A stretch of DNA of 64,000 bases from contig JADKAL010000005.1 in assembly GCA_016715325.1 (NCBI GenBank), positions 124,001 to 188,000 of the forward strand. The letters are read 5' to 3'. Every line of letters begins with the position of its first letter. The stretch's first letter is position 1. This stretch comes from Methylococcaceae bacterium. Its GTDB lineage: Bacteria > Pseudomonadota > Gammaproteobacteria > Methylococcales > Methylomonadaceae. The position numbers and the translations under genes are program-made. Below the pieces are notes generated by a model, which worked only from the letters and a program-made list of their open reading frames with translations, ran no database searches and was not told the DNA's origin. Below are positions 46,075 through 56,281 of this stretch, piece by piece.

Positions 46075-47718
46075 ATGAAATCAAGTTTAGCTAAGCGCTG
46101 TTTCAGACTTATCCTGTTTGTAGCGTTATATTTACCGGGGTTCGGTTCGGCAGAAGACACAGCAACAAGCGATTTCACCAGCGCGTTAAATAAAATAGCA
46201 ACCGCTTCCATGCAGGAACGCGAAGCGGCTGTTCAACAGCTTATTTCACTTAAGGAGCCGAGAACCTTGCTCATCTTGCAGGGATTATTGGATGGGCAGC
46301 TTTATAAGCTCAGGGATGGGGACAAATTGGTCCTTGCAAAACAAAAAGACAAAGGTTTTAGCCTGACCGATGCCGCTAACGGTGACGATTTGGGCACAAA
46401 AGAAAGCGCCGAAATACAAAAAATCCCTTTAAATAACAGCCTGAGGGTGCTGCTAAGAAAATCATTAGGCAGCTTGCAGTTAAATTCAAATGAGATAAAC
46501 ACACGGATCGAGGCCGTAAAAGCAATTGCAAAAGTGTTGGATGATGAAAGTTTAAAGCTTTTGCGTGATCGCTTGGCAATAGAACAGGAAAGCATCGTTC
46601 AAGACCAGATTAAGCTCGTGTTAGCGTTAGAGCAACTGAATAGTTCAACTAAATCAACGCGAATCGAGGCAATAGATTTACTAAAAGATCATCCAACCCA
46701 AGACGTTGTCAACCGCCTAAATACCTTGGTTGAGAAAGATGATGAAGGTAACTATCTCGAAACCGACAACGATGTCAGAAATAAAGCGAAAACAGCCTTG
46801 GCTGCAATCAACGCTAAGATCAGTTTGTACAGCGGTGTTGAAACGCTCTTTTTCGGCTTAAGCTTAGGTGCAGTGTTAGTGCTATCTGCCATCGGTTTGG
46901 CAATAACCTTCGGCGTTATGGGCGTCATCAACATGGCGCATGGCGAACTGATGATGCTCGGCGCATATACGACCTATGTCTTGCAACAATTGATGCCACA
47001 ACAGTTAGGCACCGCGTTAATTCTGTCGATACCGGCTGCTTTTATGGTATCGGCTGTAGTCGGCATTGCGATTGAACGCGGCATCATCCGGTTTTTATAC
47101 GGCCGGCCCTTGGAAACCTTGTTGGCTACATTCGGTGTCAGTCTAGTGCTGCAACAAACCGTCCGGTCCATATTTTCGCCGCTGAATCGCAGCGTTGCCG
47201 CACCGGAATGGATGAGCGGCACTTTGCAAATTAACGATTTCCTATCCTTAACCTGGAACCGCTTATATATACTGATATTCTGCTTACTGGTATTCATGTT
47301 GTTATTACAGATCTTGAAACGGACGCGCTTAGGGCTTGAAGTGCGCGCCGTTGCACAAAACCGGAATATGGCGAAAGCGATGGGCATTCCGACCGCCTGG
47401 GTGGATGCCATGACTTTTGGCTTAGGTTCCGGTATTGCCGGTGTGGCTGGTGTGGCGCTAAGCCAGATTACTAACGTCGGGCCGAATCTGGGTCAAGCTT
47501 ATATCGTCGATTCTTTTATGGTTGTGGTATTTGGTGGTGTCGGCAATTTGTGGGGAACTTTATTAGCTGGATTTTCTTTAGGTATCGCTAACAAGTTGCT
47601 TGAGCCGACTGCCGGTGCTGTGTTGGCGAAAATATTAGTATTGGTGTTTATCATTCTGTTTATCCAAAAACGGCCGCGCGGTTTATTTCCGCAAAAAGGC
47701 CGCGCGGCGGAGGGCTAA
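46075..47718 (+). CDS. urtB: Urea ABC transporter permease UrtB with periplasmic domain
   Basis: 547 aa. Seen: signal peptide (LFVALYLPGFGSAE), an about 230-residue helical periplasmic domain with HEAT-like pattern (TRIEAVKAIAKVLDDESLK, STKSTRIEAIDLLKDHPT), then the permease (GVMGVINMAHGELMMLGAY, RPLETLLATFGVSL, MVVVFGGVGNLWG, RPRGLFPQKG). Long UrtB of this type is normal in urea transporters; the extension may contact UrtA. Only 2 bp before urtC. Confidence 0.94.
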   Translation: MKSSLAKRCFRLILFVALYLPGFGSAEDTATSDFTSALNKIATASMQEREAAVQQLISLKEPRTLLILQGLLDGQLYKLRDGDKLVLAKQKDKGFSLTDAANGDDLGTKESAEIQKIPLNNSLRVLLRKSLGSLQLNSNEINTRIEAVKAIAKVLDDESLKLLRDRLAIEQESIVQDQIKLVLALEQLNSSTKSTRIEAIDLLKDHPTQDVVNRLNTLVEKDDEGNYLETDNDVRNKAKTALAAINAKISLYSGVETLFFGLSLGAVLVLSAIGLAITFGVMGVINMAHGELMMLGAYTTYVLQQLMPQQLGTALILSIPAAFMVSAVVGIAIERGIIRFLYGRPLETLLATFGVSLVLQQTVRSIFSPLNRSVAAPEWMSGTLQINDFLSLTWNRLYILIFCLLVFMLLLQILKRTRLGLEVRAVAQNRNMAKAMGIPTAWVDAMTFGLGSGIAGVAGVALSQITNVGPNLGQAYIVDSFMVVVFGGVGNLWGTLLAGFSLGIANKLLEPTAGAVLAKILVLVFIILFIQKRPRGLFPQKGRAAEG

Positions 47719-47720
47719 AA

Positions 47721-48812
47721 ATGTTTAAACAATTCTACGAACATGACAAGGCGGCCTTCTGGTTGTTAACACTGATTGGAGGCATCGTATTCCTGATTCC
47801 GACCGCAAATATAATTTTTCCCGAAGAATCGCCTTTTCACGTCTCAGCGTATAGTATTTCGATTATCGGCAAATATCTGACCTTTGCTTTATTAGGCTTA
47901 TCGCTTGATTTGGTCTGGGGCTATTGCGGTATTTTGGCTTTAGGGCAAGGCGCTTTTTTTGCGTTGGGCGGCTATGCGATAGGGATGTATCTCATGCGTC
48001 AAATCGGTACACGCGGCGTTTACGGGAATGCCGATCTGCCCGATTTTATGGTGTTTTTAAACTGGCAAGAACTGCCTTGGTATTGGTACGGTTTTAACCA
48101 CTTCTGGTTTGCGTTGCTGATGATCGTCCTGGTGCCGGGTTTGCTGGCTTATGTGTTCGGTTGGCTGGCGTTTCGCTCGCGGGTAACAGGGGTTTATCTG
48201 TCGATCATCACACAAGCGTTAACGTATGCTTTACTGTTGGCTTTTTTTCGAAATGAAATGGGATTCGGCGGTAATAACGGGTTAACCGATTTTAAAGAAT
48301 TACTCGGATTTAATATTCAATCCAGTGCAGTTCGGGCGTGCTTACTGATTGCTTCCGGTTTAGCTTTAATGTTGGCCTTTGTTGTCAGTAAATGGGTTAT
48401 AAACAGCAAATTAGGCCGTGTAATCACCGCAATCCGCGACCAGGAAGCCCGCGTACGGTTTATCGGCTACCGGGTCGAATTGTTTAAATTATGGATTTTT
48501 GTTTTCGCAGCGGTGTTAGCCGGTATTGCCGGAGCGCTGTATGTCCCCCAAGTCGGCATCATCAACCCAAGCGAATTCTCGCCATTAAACTCGCTTGAAA
48601 TTGTTATCTGGGTCGCTATAGGCGGACGCGGTACCTTGTACGGAGGTATCATCGGTGCAGTTCTGGTTAATTAGGCGAAAACGTTATTAACCGGCTGGCT
48701 GCCGGAAATCTGGTTATTTTTTCTTGGCGCCGCTTTCATTCTGGTTACCGTGATGTTACCTGACGGTTTGTACGGCCTTTGGCTACGTCGCGTAAAGGGA
48801 GTGCAACCATGA
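47721..48812 (+). pseudogene. urtC: Urea ABC transporter permease UrtC, in-frame amber codon
   Basis: Reads as intact UrtC (LVWGYCGILALGQGAFFALGG, VYLSIITQALTYALL) up to GAVLVN, then TAG at 48672-48674, then continues in frame AKTLLTGWLPEIWLFFLGAA to a TGA at 48810-48812 that overlaps the urtD ATG. The intact paralogue has Phe (LVNFGKT) at the amber position, and related permeases have Tyr. Full length would be 363 aa. The last helix would be lost without readthrough. A single base change or base-call error explains it. Confidence 0.9.
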
Positions 48813-49588
48813 CCGCCTTGGCTTTACCGACTGGCGAAGTCGATACCAGCCACGGGCCTATCTTATATCTGGAAGGTGTAAGCGTCAGTTTCGACGGTTT
48901 CAAGGCGCTGAATAATTTATCCCTGTATATCGACGAAGGCGAATTGCGCTGTTTGATCGGACCGAATGGTGCGGGCAAGACGACATTAATGGATGTGATA
49001 ACTGGTAAAACACGGCCTGATAACGGCTCGGTGTTTTTCGGTCAAACCATCGATTTATTGAAACTGGATGAGCCAGCCATTGCCGCTGCGGGGATCGGAC
49101 GGAAATTTCAGAAACCGAGCGTGTTTGAAAAACTAAGCGTGTTTGAAAATCTCGAACTCGCCCTTGCCACCAATAAGGGCGTTTGGCCTACGTTATTTGC
49201 CAAATTAACATCCATTCAACGTGAGCGAATCGACGAAGTTCTCCTGACTATCGGATTGATCGAAAGTCGATGGCAACAGGCAGGCGACTTATCGCACGGT
49301 CAAAAGCAATGGCTGGAAATCGGGATGCTGCTGATGCAGGAACCGAAGGTCATGCTCATCGACGAACCGGTTGCCGGTATGACGCATCAGGAAATCGAAC
49401 GGACGGCGCAGTTGTTATTGTCTTTGCAGGGCGAGCGCTCGGTGATCGTGGTGGAACACGATATGGAGTTCGTGCGTTCGATAGCCAAACGGGTAACGGT
49501 ACTGCACGAAGGTTCGGTATTAACCGAAGGGACGATGGATGAAGTGCAAAACGATCCTCGCGTCATACAAGTTTATTTGGGGGATTAA
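48809..49588 (+). CDS. urtD: Urea ABC transporter ATPase UrtD
   Basis: 259 aa from the ATG at 48809, which overlaps the true urtC stop (ATGA); an in-frame ATG at 48779 lies inside urtC. Seen: Walker A GPNGAGKTT, signature LSHGQKQWLEIGMLL, Walker B VMLIDEPVAGM, switch VVEHDMEFV. Works with UrtE below. Confidence 0.94.
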   Translation: MTALALPTGEVDTSHGPILYLEGVSVSFDGFKALNNLSLYIDEGELRCLIGPNGAGKTTLMDVITGKTRPDNGSVFFGQTIDLLKLDEPAIAAAGIGRKFQKPSVFEKLSVFENLELALATNKGVWPTLFAKLTSIQRERIDEVLLTIGLIESRWQQAGDLSHGQKQWLEIGMLLMQEPKVMLIDEPVAGMTHQEIERTAQLLLSLQGERSVIVVEHDMEFVRSIAKRVTVLHEGSVLTEGTMDEVQNDPRVIQVYLGD

Positions 49589-50370
49589 TGTTAGCCATTT
49601 CCGGAGTGAATCAATTTTACGGCGGCAGCCATACCTTGTGGGATGTCGATTTTAAACTCGAGACAGGAGCCAGCCTCTGTTTGATGGGTCGAAACGGCGT
49701 CGGTAAAACAACCTTGCTGAAATGCATCATGGGTTTGATACCGATACGCGACGGCAACATCGCGTTGCAAGGCAATTCCATTAGTCATCTTAAACCCGAA
49801 AATCGCGCCGAATTAGGTATCGGTTACGTTCCGCAGGGACGTGATATTTTTCCGTTGTTGACGGTAGAGGAAAATCTCAAGATCGGCTTACGCGCGGCAC
49901 GGAAACACGGCATCAAGAAAGTTCCAGAACATATCTTCGACATTTTTCCGGTATTGAAGCAAATGCTTAACCGGCGCGGCGGCGATCTTTCCGGCGGTCA
50001 ACAACAGCAATTAGCAATTGGCAGGGCATTGGTCATTAATCCGAAATTGCTGATTCTGGACGAACCGACCGAAGGTATTCAGCCTAATATTGTAAGTGAA
50101 ATCGGAGATGTGATTATCCGCCTGAACAAGGCGAAAGGCATCGTAACGCCTTTGTTAAAATCGGATGAAGAAAGTAAGGATGCAGTACGTGAAGGCATTC
50201 TCAAAATTAAGCAAGAATTGGGTGTGACTATCTTGATTGTGGAACAAAAACTGCCTTTTGCCCGCAAGGTTGCCGACCGCTTTTTCATTATGGACCGGGG
50301 CCGAGGAGTAGCATCGGGCGCGATGGCGGAATTAAACGATGATATGGTAAAGCGTTATTTAACGGTATAG
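49588..50370 (+). CDS. urtE: Urea ABC transporter ATPase UrtE
   Basis: 260 aa. Seen: Walker A GRNGVGKTT, signature LSGGQQQQLAIGRAL, Walker B LILDEPTEGIQPN. Compared with the 231-aa UrtE at 35610, it has an insertion of about 25 residues (TPLLKSDEESKDAVREG) between Walker B and the VEQKLPFA switch segment. Starts on the last base of urtD. Confidence 0.93.
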   Translation: MLAISGVNQFYGGSHTLWDVDFKLETGASLCLMGRNGVGKTTLLKCIMGLIPIRDGNIALQGNSISHLKPENRAELGIGYVPQGRDIFPLLTVEENLKIGLRAARKHGIKKVPEHIFDIFPVLKQMLNRRGGDLSGGQQQQLAIGRALVINPKLLILDEPTEGIQPNIVSEIGDVIIRLNKAKGIVTPLLKSDEESKDAVREGILKIKQELGVTILIVEQKLPFARKVADRFFIMDRGRGVASGAMAELNDDMVKRYLTV

Positions 50371-50381
50371 GAGAAATGATT

Positions 50382-50960
50382 ATGCACCGTAATGTGAAAT
50401 TGATATGTTCGATGGTTTTGGTTTGTTTTCTTACCCCGGTTTGGGCGCATTCCGGTCTGGATCATGTCATGGGTATTGAAACGGGTCTGTTGCATCCCTG
50501 GTCTGGTTTCGATCATTTAATTGTAATGTTTGCCGTCGGTGTGTACGCTTCTGGATTAAACGGTATTAGGGCAATTGGGTTGTCGTCGGTCATTTTAGCT
50601 TTTATGGTCACCGGTGCTAGCGCCGTCTATTTAGGTGCGGTTGTACCGGGCATTGACCTGGGTATATTATTATCCTTATTAGTGACGGGCGCTTTACATA
50701 TCAGTAGCAAACAACCACCGGTATTTTTACTGTTTCCATCAATGGCTGGGTTTGCGTTTTGTCACGGATACGCTCATGCCATCGAAATAACTGAAGGTGC
50801 ACATGTCTCTGATTATCTTGTAGGTTTTCTTTCAGGAACGGCATTAATAATCGGCTTGGGCTTTTCGGTTAGCCGTATCTGTAGTCAAAGAGGGGTTCAC
50901 CTCCGATTACTGACTGGTTTAGTGAACATGACCGTCGGCGTATTGGCATTCGTAAATTAA
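50382..50960 (+). CDS. ureJ: HupE/UreJ family membrane protein
   Basis: 192 aa from the ATG at 50382, 8 bp after AGGAG; the ATG at 50376 is too close to it. Seen: signal-like helix (MVLVCFLTPVWA), the family phrase HSGLDHVMG then HPWSGFDHLIVMFAVGV with metal-site His and Asp, and FCHGYAHAIE later. Known: HupE/UreJ proteins are nickel permeases or urease accessory proteins. Position before ureD implies nickel supply to urease. Confidence 0.88.
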   Translation: MHRNVKLICSMVLVCFLTPVWAHSGLDHVMGIETGLLHPWSGFDHLIVMFAVGVYASGLNGIRAIGLSSVILAFMVTGASAVYLGAVVPGIDLGILLSLLVTGALHISSKQPPVFLLFPSMAGFAFCHGYAHAIEITEGAHVSDYLVGFLSGTALIIGLGFSVSRICSQRGVHLRLLTGLVNMTVGVLAFVN

Positions 50961-50962
50961 TC

Positions 50963-51802
50963 ATGGCGGGTCATTCCTTTGCTTTTGCGCCAACCACATC
51001 TAAGGGTTGGGCGGCTTCGTTAAATTTACGCTTTGCGAATCGCTTTGATAAAACTCTGTTAGTTCATCGGGACCATAAGGGTCCGTTGACGGTACAACGT
51101 CCATTTTATCCTGAAGGCAACGTTTGTCATGTTTACCTGCTCCATCCGCCTGGCGGTATTGTCGGCGGCGATGAATTAAGTATTTCGATCACCGCAGATG
51201 CTGATAGTCATGCCTTGATAACAACACCGGCGGCCGGGAAGTTTTATCGTAGCGAAGGGTTGTGGGCGAACCAAACTGTAAACTTAACGGCAGCCGACAA
51301 CGCCATTTTGGAATGGCTACCTCAGGAAACCATTATTTACGAAGGCGCGCATCTTAAATCGACCATCTCAATCGATTTAGCGCCATCCGCACGCTTTATC
51401 GGCTGGGAAATATTGTCTTTGGGTCGTCCGGCAAGCGGCGAAGGTTTCGATTACGGCGCGGTCGATTTACATTGGAAAATTCATTGCGAACAACGCCCGC
51501 TGTTTCTGGAGCGCTTACGGTTGGATGCACAAGCGTTTGCGGCGCGCTGGGGATTGCAGGGTATTTCAGCGTGCGGGACATTTTTTGCAAAACCCGCCAG
51601 CCGGGAGTGCTTGACTGCGATTCAAGCGATGATCGCCGAGACGCCCTATCGAGGCGTGACGTTAATCGACGATATTTTGGTGTGCCGGGCATTGGATTCG
51701 CGCACCGATCGGTTAAGATCCTTCTTTGAGCAGGTTTGGGCTTGTGTGAGGCCTGAAATTGCCCAACGCCACGTCACCATTCCACGTATCTGGTTAACCT
51801 GA
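50963..51802 (+). CDS. ureD: Urease accessory protein UreD
   Basis: 279 aa. Seen: [39 protein letters not shown] and [13 protein letters not shown], all hallmark of UreD/UreH. Scaffold that binds apo-urease and, with UreF and UreG, delivers nickel. Starts 2 bp after ureJ. Confidence 0.95.
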   Translation: MAGHSFAFAPTTSKGWAASLNLRFANRFDKTLLVHRDHKGPLTVQRPFYPEGNVCHVYLLHPPGGIVGGDELSISITADADSHALITTPAAGKFYRSEGLWANQTVNLTAADNAILEWLPQETIIYEGAHLKSTISIDLAPSARFIGWEILSLGRPASGEGFDYGAVDLHWKIHCEQRPLFLERLRLDAQAFAARWGLQGISACGTFFAKPASRECLTAIQAMIAETPYRGVTLIDDILVCRALDSRTDRLRSFFEQVWACVRPEIAQRHVTIPRIWLT

Positions 51803-51812
51803 AGATAACATC

Positions 51813-52115
51813 ATGCAATTAACACCTCGTGAAAAAGACAAACTGCTGATTTTTACCGCCGGTCTGCTGGCCGAACGACGCAAAGCCAAAGGTTTGAAGT
51901 TGAATTATCCTGAAAGTGTTGCCTACATCAGCGCCGCCATTCTTGAAGGCGCGCGCGAAGGTAAAACTGTTGCCGAGCTGATGGAATACGGACGGAGATT
52001 ATTATATCGGGACGATGTGATGGAAGGCATCGCAGAAATGTTGCCCGACGTACAAGTAGAAGCCACGTTTCCCGACGGGACAAAACTGGTAACCATCCAT
52101 AACCCGATAGAATAA
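51813..52115 (+). CDS. ureA: Urease gamma subunit
   Basis: 100 aa, exact family size. Seen: [45 protein letters not shown] and the terminal [12 protein letters not shown]. Structural subunit of the (UreABC)3 enzyme. Confidence 0.97.
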   Translation: MQLTPREKDKLLIFTAGLLAERRKAKGLKLNYPESVAYISAAILEGAREGKTVAELMEYGRRLLYRDDVMEGIAEMLPDVQVEATFPDGTKLVTIHNPIE

Positions 52116-52127
52116 AAAGGAGACACG

Positions 52128-52445
52128 ATGATTCCTGGCGAGATTTTCACCGCTGACGGCGAATTGGAACTGAATGCAGGCCGCGATGTCCGCATCGTTG
52201 TGGTCGCCAATACCGGCGATCGACCGATCCAGGTCGGATCGCACTATCATTTTTATGAAACTAATTCGGCGCTTTCGTTTGAGCGCGAGTCGACTAAAGG
52301 TTTCAGGCTGGATATTCCGGCGGGTACGGCAGTTCGTTTCGAGCCGGGTCAGCAGCGAGAAGTCCGTTTAGTGGCATACGCCGGTTTAAGGCGAATCTAC
52401 GGCTTTCGCCAAGCGGTCATGGGCGCGTTGGAGAATCACGCATGA
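52128..52445 (+). CDS. ureB: Urease beta subunit
   Basis: 105 aa. Seen: [62 protein letters not shown] precedes the ATG. Last codon overlaps the ureC ATG by 4 bp. Confidence 0.97.
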   Translation: MIPGEIFTADGELELNAGRDVRIVVVANTGDRPIQVGSHYHFYETNSALSFERESTKGFRLDIPAGTAVRFEPGQQREVRLVAYAGLRRIYGFRQAVMGALENHA

Positions 52446-54145
52446 GCAAAATTAGTCGACAAGCCTATGCCGACATGTTCGGCCCGACAACCGGCGATAA
52501 AGTCCGTTTGGGCGATAGCGGCTTGATTTTAGAAGTGGAAGCGGATCGCACCGTGTACGGCGACGAAGTTAAATTCGGCGGCGGCAAAGTGATCCGCGAC
52601 GGCATGGGGCAAAGTCAGCTCGATTCCTTATCCGCCGTTGATTTGGTCATCACCAATGCACTCATCGTCGATTACTGGGGCATAGTCAAAGCCGATGTCG
52701 GCATCAAAAACGGACGTATTGCGGGCATCGGCAAGGCCGGAAACCCCGATACCCAAGCCGGAGTTGATATTGTCATCGGTCCCGGTACGGAAATTATCGC
52801 CGGAGAAGGCCAAATTCTAACCGCTGGCGGTATCGACGCCCATATTCATTTTATTTGCCCGCAACAAATCGACGAAGCGTTGATGTCCGGCGTTACCACC
52901 ATGATCGGCGGCGGCACGGGTCCTGCAACCGGCACTAATGCCACCACTTGCACTCCCGGACCTTGGAACATTCATCACATGTTGCAGGCGTTGGATGGCT
53001 TCCCGATGAATTTCGGCTTATTGGGTAAAGGCAATGCCAGCTTGCCGTCGGCCTTGGAAGAACAAATTTGCGCCGGTGCGATGGGGCTGAAACTACACGA
53101 AGACTGGGGTACGACACCTGCCGCCATCGACTGTTGCTTGTACGTTGCCGACCAATACGATGTGCAAGTCGCCATCCATACCGATACCTTGAACGAATCC
53201 GGCTTTGTTGAAGATACCTTTGCGGCTTTTAAAGGACGGACGATTCACACCTACCATACTGAAGGCGCCGGCGGCGGTCATGCGCCGGATATTATCAAAG
53301 CCTGCGGCGAAAGTAATGTTTTACCTTCGTCGACCAATCCGACACGGCCATATACTATCAATACCGTGGACGAGCATTTGGACATGCTTATGGTGTGCCA
53401 CCATCTCGATCCAAGCATTGCCGAAGATGTTGCTTTTGCCGAATCGCGCATACGTCGGGAAACCATAGCCGCTGAAGACATACTGCACGACCTCGGCGCA
53501 TTTTCCATGATTTCATCCGATTCCCAGGCGATGGGGCGGGTGGGCGAAGTAGTGATTCGCACGTGGCAGACCGCACATAAGATGAAACTTCAGCGCGGTC
53601 CGTTAAAAGAAGATTCAAGCCGTAACGATAACTTTCGTATCAAACGCTATATTGCCAAATACACGATAAATCCGGCTATCAGTCACGGTATCGCGCATGA
53701 AGTCGGCTCGATTGAGGTCGGCAAACTGGCCGATCTTGTGCTGTGGCATCCGGCATTTTTTGCCACTAAGCCCAGCCTGATTTTAAAAGGCGGTTTCATC
53801 GCCGCCGCGCCGATGGGCGATCCCAATGCGTCGATTCCAACCCCGCAACCGGTGCATTACCGGCCTATGTTCGGCGGTTTTGGTGCAGCAGCTTCATCGA
53901 CGTCCCTGTTCTTTTTACCGAAGGTTGCTATCGAATACGATGTCGCTAACAAGCTAAAACTAAAAAAACAAATCGGAACGGTATACGGGACACGCACTAT
54001 TGGTAAAAAAGATTTAATCCATAATCATTATCAACCTAAGATTGAAGTCGATTCCCAAACCTATGCGGTGCGCGCCGATGGCGAGTTATTGATCTGCGAA
54101 CCGGCAACCGTTTTGCCTTTCGCTCAACGCTACTTTTTATTCTGA
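52442..54145 (+). CDS. ureC: Urease alpha (catalytic) subunit
   Basis: 567 aa, full length. Seen: nickel ligands in GGIDAHIHF, carbamylated Lys in GLKLHEDWG, His in AIHTDTLNE and [12 protein letters not shown], flap Cys-His in MVCHHLDPS, and Asp in SSDSQAMGR. All active-site residues are present, so this is a functional urease subunit that splits urea to ammonia and carbamate in the cytoplasm. Confidence 0.98.
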   Translation: MSKISRQAYADMFGPTTGDKVRLGDSGLILEVEADRTVYGDEVKFGGGKVIRDGMGQSQLDSLSAVDLVITNALIVDYWGIVKADVGIKNGRIAGIGKAGNPDTQAGVDIVIGPGTEIIAGEGQILTAGGIDAHIHFICPQQIDEALMSGVTTMIGGGTGPATGTNATTCTPGPWNIHHMLQALDGFPMNFGLLGKGNASLPSALEEQICAGAMGLKLHEDWGTTPAAIDCCLYVADQYDVQVAIHTDTLNESGFVEDTFAAFKGRTIHTYHTEGAGGGHAPDIIKACGESNVLPSSTNPTRPYTINTVDEHLDMLMVCHHLDPSIAEDVAFAESRIRRETIAAEDILHDLGAFSMISSDSQAMGRVGEVVIRTWQTAHKMKLQRGPLKEDSSRNDNFRIKRYIAKYTINPAISHGIAHEVGSIEVGKLADLVLWHPAFFATKPSLILKGGFIAAAPMGDPNASIPTPQPVHYRPMFGGFGAAASSTSLFFLPKVAIEYDVANKLKLKKQIGTVYGTRTIGKKDLIHNHYQPKIEVDSQTYAVRADGELLICEPATVLPFAQRYFLF

Positions 54146-54585
54146 TGATGTTGAAATTAACCGAACTCGACTCCGACAACGAGACCGCAAACACAGATGA
54201 AGTGGTCACCTTACCTTTTGAATACCGGCAAAAAAGCCGCTTATTGAGCCGAACCGACCAAGGCACCCAAATCGGAATTTTTTTGCCGCGCGGGCAAACC
54301 TTGCGTCACGGCTTAGTGTTGACCGGGCAGGATAAAATACGCGTGCGGATCAGTGCCGCGCCTGAAGCCTTATCAGTCGTATGTACTGACGATAACTTGC
54401 TATTCGCACGTGCGTGTTATCACTTGGGCAACCGGCATATTCCGTTGCAAATTTTACCGGGCGAATTGCGCTTTATCACCGATCATGTACTGGATCAGAT
54501 GCTAATGGGTTTGGGCTTAACGGTAAGACATGCTTTATTGCCGTTTGAACCGGAGCACGGCGCTTATCATTCACATGGTCACTGA
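54145..54585 (+). CDS. ureE: Urease accessory nickel chaperone UreE
   Basis: 146 aa. Seen: LSRTDQGTQIGIFLPRG, CYHLGNRHIPLQ with the conserved metal-binding His, and a C terminal His pair (HSHGH), shorter than the His-rich tail of Klebsiella UreE. ATG overlaps the ureC stop. Delivers Ni2+ to UreG. Confidence 0.95.
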   Translation: MMLKLTELDSDNETANTDEVVTLPFEYRQKSRLLSRTDQGTQIGIFLPRGQTLRHGLVLTGQDKIRVRISAAPEALSVVCTDDNLLFARACYHLGNRHIPLQILPGELRFITDHVLDQMLMGLGLTVRHALLPFEPEHGAYHSHGH

Positions 54586-55249
54586 CCTTAACCTATTACG
54601 GCTAATGCAACTGGTCAGCCCCGGTTTGCCCATCGGGATGTTCAGTTATTCCCAAGGCTTAGAAAGTGCGGTCGCGGACGGCTGGGTGACGAATGCAGAG
54701 GAAACTAGAGAATGGCTAAGTGGAATGCTGCATAACGGTTTGTCTTGTATCGATTTGCCGATTTTAGACCGCCTGTACAGCGCCTGGGAACAGGACAAAC
54801 CGGATCAGGTTAACTACTGGAGCCAACAATTAATCGCCTACCGGGAAAGCGCCGAATTACGATTAGAAGACAGGTTATGCGGGCAAGCCTTGGCGCGTTT
54901 ATTAGTATCGTTAGATTATGGCGATATGCAAAACTGGAGTCGTCATCGCGACACTACGTTAGCCGGTATTTTCAGCTATATCGCCGTGCAATGGTGCATA
55001 CCCAAACAACAGGCCCTGCTCGGTTATTGCTGGAGCTGGCTTGAAAACCAGGTTTTGTGCGCGGTTAAACTCGTCCCATTAGGTCAGGTTGCCGGTCAAC
55101 GATTACTTGTTGAATTAACCGAGGAAATCCCAGTTTTGGTCGCTTCCGCATTAAGCTGCAATGACGGTGAAATCGGCGGCAGCGCCTTCAGTTTGGCATT
55201 AGCCAGCAGCCGACATGAAATGCAGTATTCAAGGTTGTTTAGGTCGTGA
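54575..55249 (+). CDS. ureF: Urease accessory protein UreF
   Basis: 224 aa from the ATG at 54575, overlapping ureE by 11 bp; the frame is open upstream only inside ureE. Seen: LVSPGLPIGMFSYSQGLE, RESAELRLEDRLCGQAL and the late VPLGQVAGQRLL, as in UreF. Acts as a GTPase gatekeeper in the UreDFG nickel insertion complex. Followed by an intruding gene before ureG. Confidence 0.93.
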   Translation: MVTDLNLLRLMQLVSPGLPIGMFSYSQGLESAVADGWVTNAEETREWLSGMLHNGLSCIDLPILDRLYSAWEQDKPDQVNYWSQQLIAYRESAELRLEDRLCGQALARLLVSLDYGDMQNWSRHRDTTLAGIFSYIAVQWCIPKQQALLGYCWSWLENQVLCAVKLVPLGQVAGQRLLVELTEEIPVLVASALSCNDGEIGGSAFSLALASSRHEMQYSRLFRS

Positions 55250-55329
55250 TTTTGAGAATATCCTGACGGGAGATATCATATTGCTTAAATAAAATGCTTT
55301 GGAACGTAAAATCCAACAATATTGATTAA

Positions 55330-56151
55330 ATGAATTTAAATCAAATTCCGTTTGGACTTTTATTAACTTCGAATGAGCTAGTTGATGTATCTGATGTTGA
55401 GTCAGGTAAAAACTGCAAATGTATCTGTCCGTCATGTAAAACACCATTAATCGCTAGGCAGGGCAGTATTAAAGTTTGGCATTTTGCCCATGCAAGTAAA
55501 AATGTATATGAGAAAACGGAAAATGAATGCGACTTTTCTTTTTATATCTCAGTACGTTTGATGGCTAAGCAGTTGATAAATGAGAAATTAACTCTAACTT
55601 TGCCTGAATTTTATGACACTATTGAGTTAAGAGAGGATAGGTTCGGCAATATAGTTAAAGATAAGTTTCTCGTTACTGAGGAGAAAGAGATTTCAATAAC
55701 AGACATTAAGATTGAAACGAACTTTTTTGGAATAATTGTAGATTTAGTTGGCAATATTGAAGGTTATAACTTTGTTGTTTATTTTGTTCATCCAGGCAGG
55801 AAGGTACCGCCAGAATTATCTCTTCTTGATAACAGAAAGTGCGGTGTAATCTCTGTGGATTTTTCTTCATTGCCAGAGTTATTTATAAAAGCGAGACGTG
55901 AAGGAACTTCATACAAGGAAGCATTAATGAGATTTTTATCTCATGAAAAAGAATCAAAAAAGTGGATTTTCCATCCTAATTTTCAAAGGGCAAAAGCTAA
56001 TGCTATAGAAGCTCTTAAACGACGTTTTGAAAATGAAAGAAAGCTAGCCAAGTTCACTTGTGTAATGTGTAAAGTAGATTGGGATGGATTTATACAGGGT
56101 GGAAATATCTGTCCAAAATGCGGAGATCATTTATATAGCAAACAAATTTGA
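55330..56151 (+). CDS. CoiA-like competence/nuclease-type protein
   Basis: 273 aa. Seen: N-terminal zinc-ribbon segment CICPSCKTPLIARQGSIKVW followed by HFAHAS, the typical CoiA start; a central basic region; and a second C-terminal ribbon (CVMCKVDWDG, CPKCGDHL). The restriction-endonuclease-like catalytic acids are not clearly visible. Clearly richer in A+T than the urease genes on both sides, with more Lys/Ile/Asn codons ending in A/T, suggesting later arrival. It splits ureF from ureG. Confidence 0.7.
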   Translation: MNLNQIPFGLLLTSNELVDVSDVESGKNCKCICPSCKTPLIARQGSIKVWHFAHASKNVYEKTENECDFSFYISVRLMAKQLINEKLTLTLPEFYDTIELREDRFGNIVKDKFLVTEEKEISITDIKIETNFFGIIVDLVGNIEGYNFVVYFVHPGRKVPPELSLLDNRKCGVISVDFSSLPELFIKARREGTSYKEALMRFLSHEKESKKWIFHPNFQRAKANAIEALKRRFENERKLAKFTCVMCKVDWDGFIQGGNICPKCGDHLYSKQI

Positions 56152-56281
56152 TTGTTTATACGTAATTCGTAGAAACAATCAAATTGTATCGAATCACTGG
56201 ATCGGTGCGGTTTGCATTCCCGAGAGTAGTATGGGAACGATAAAATTAACCAATATAAAGTAAGTAAAACCGAGATAACCC

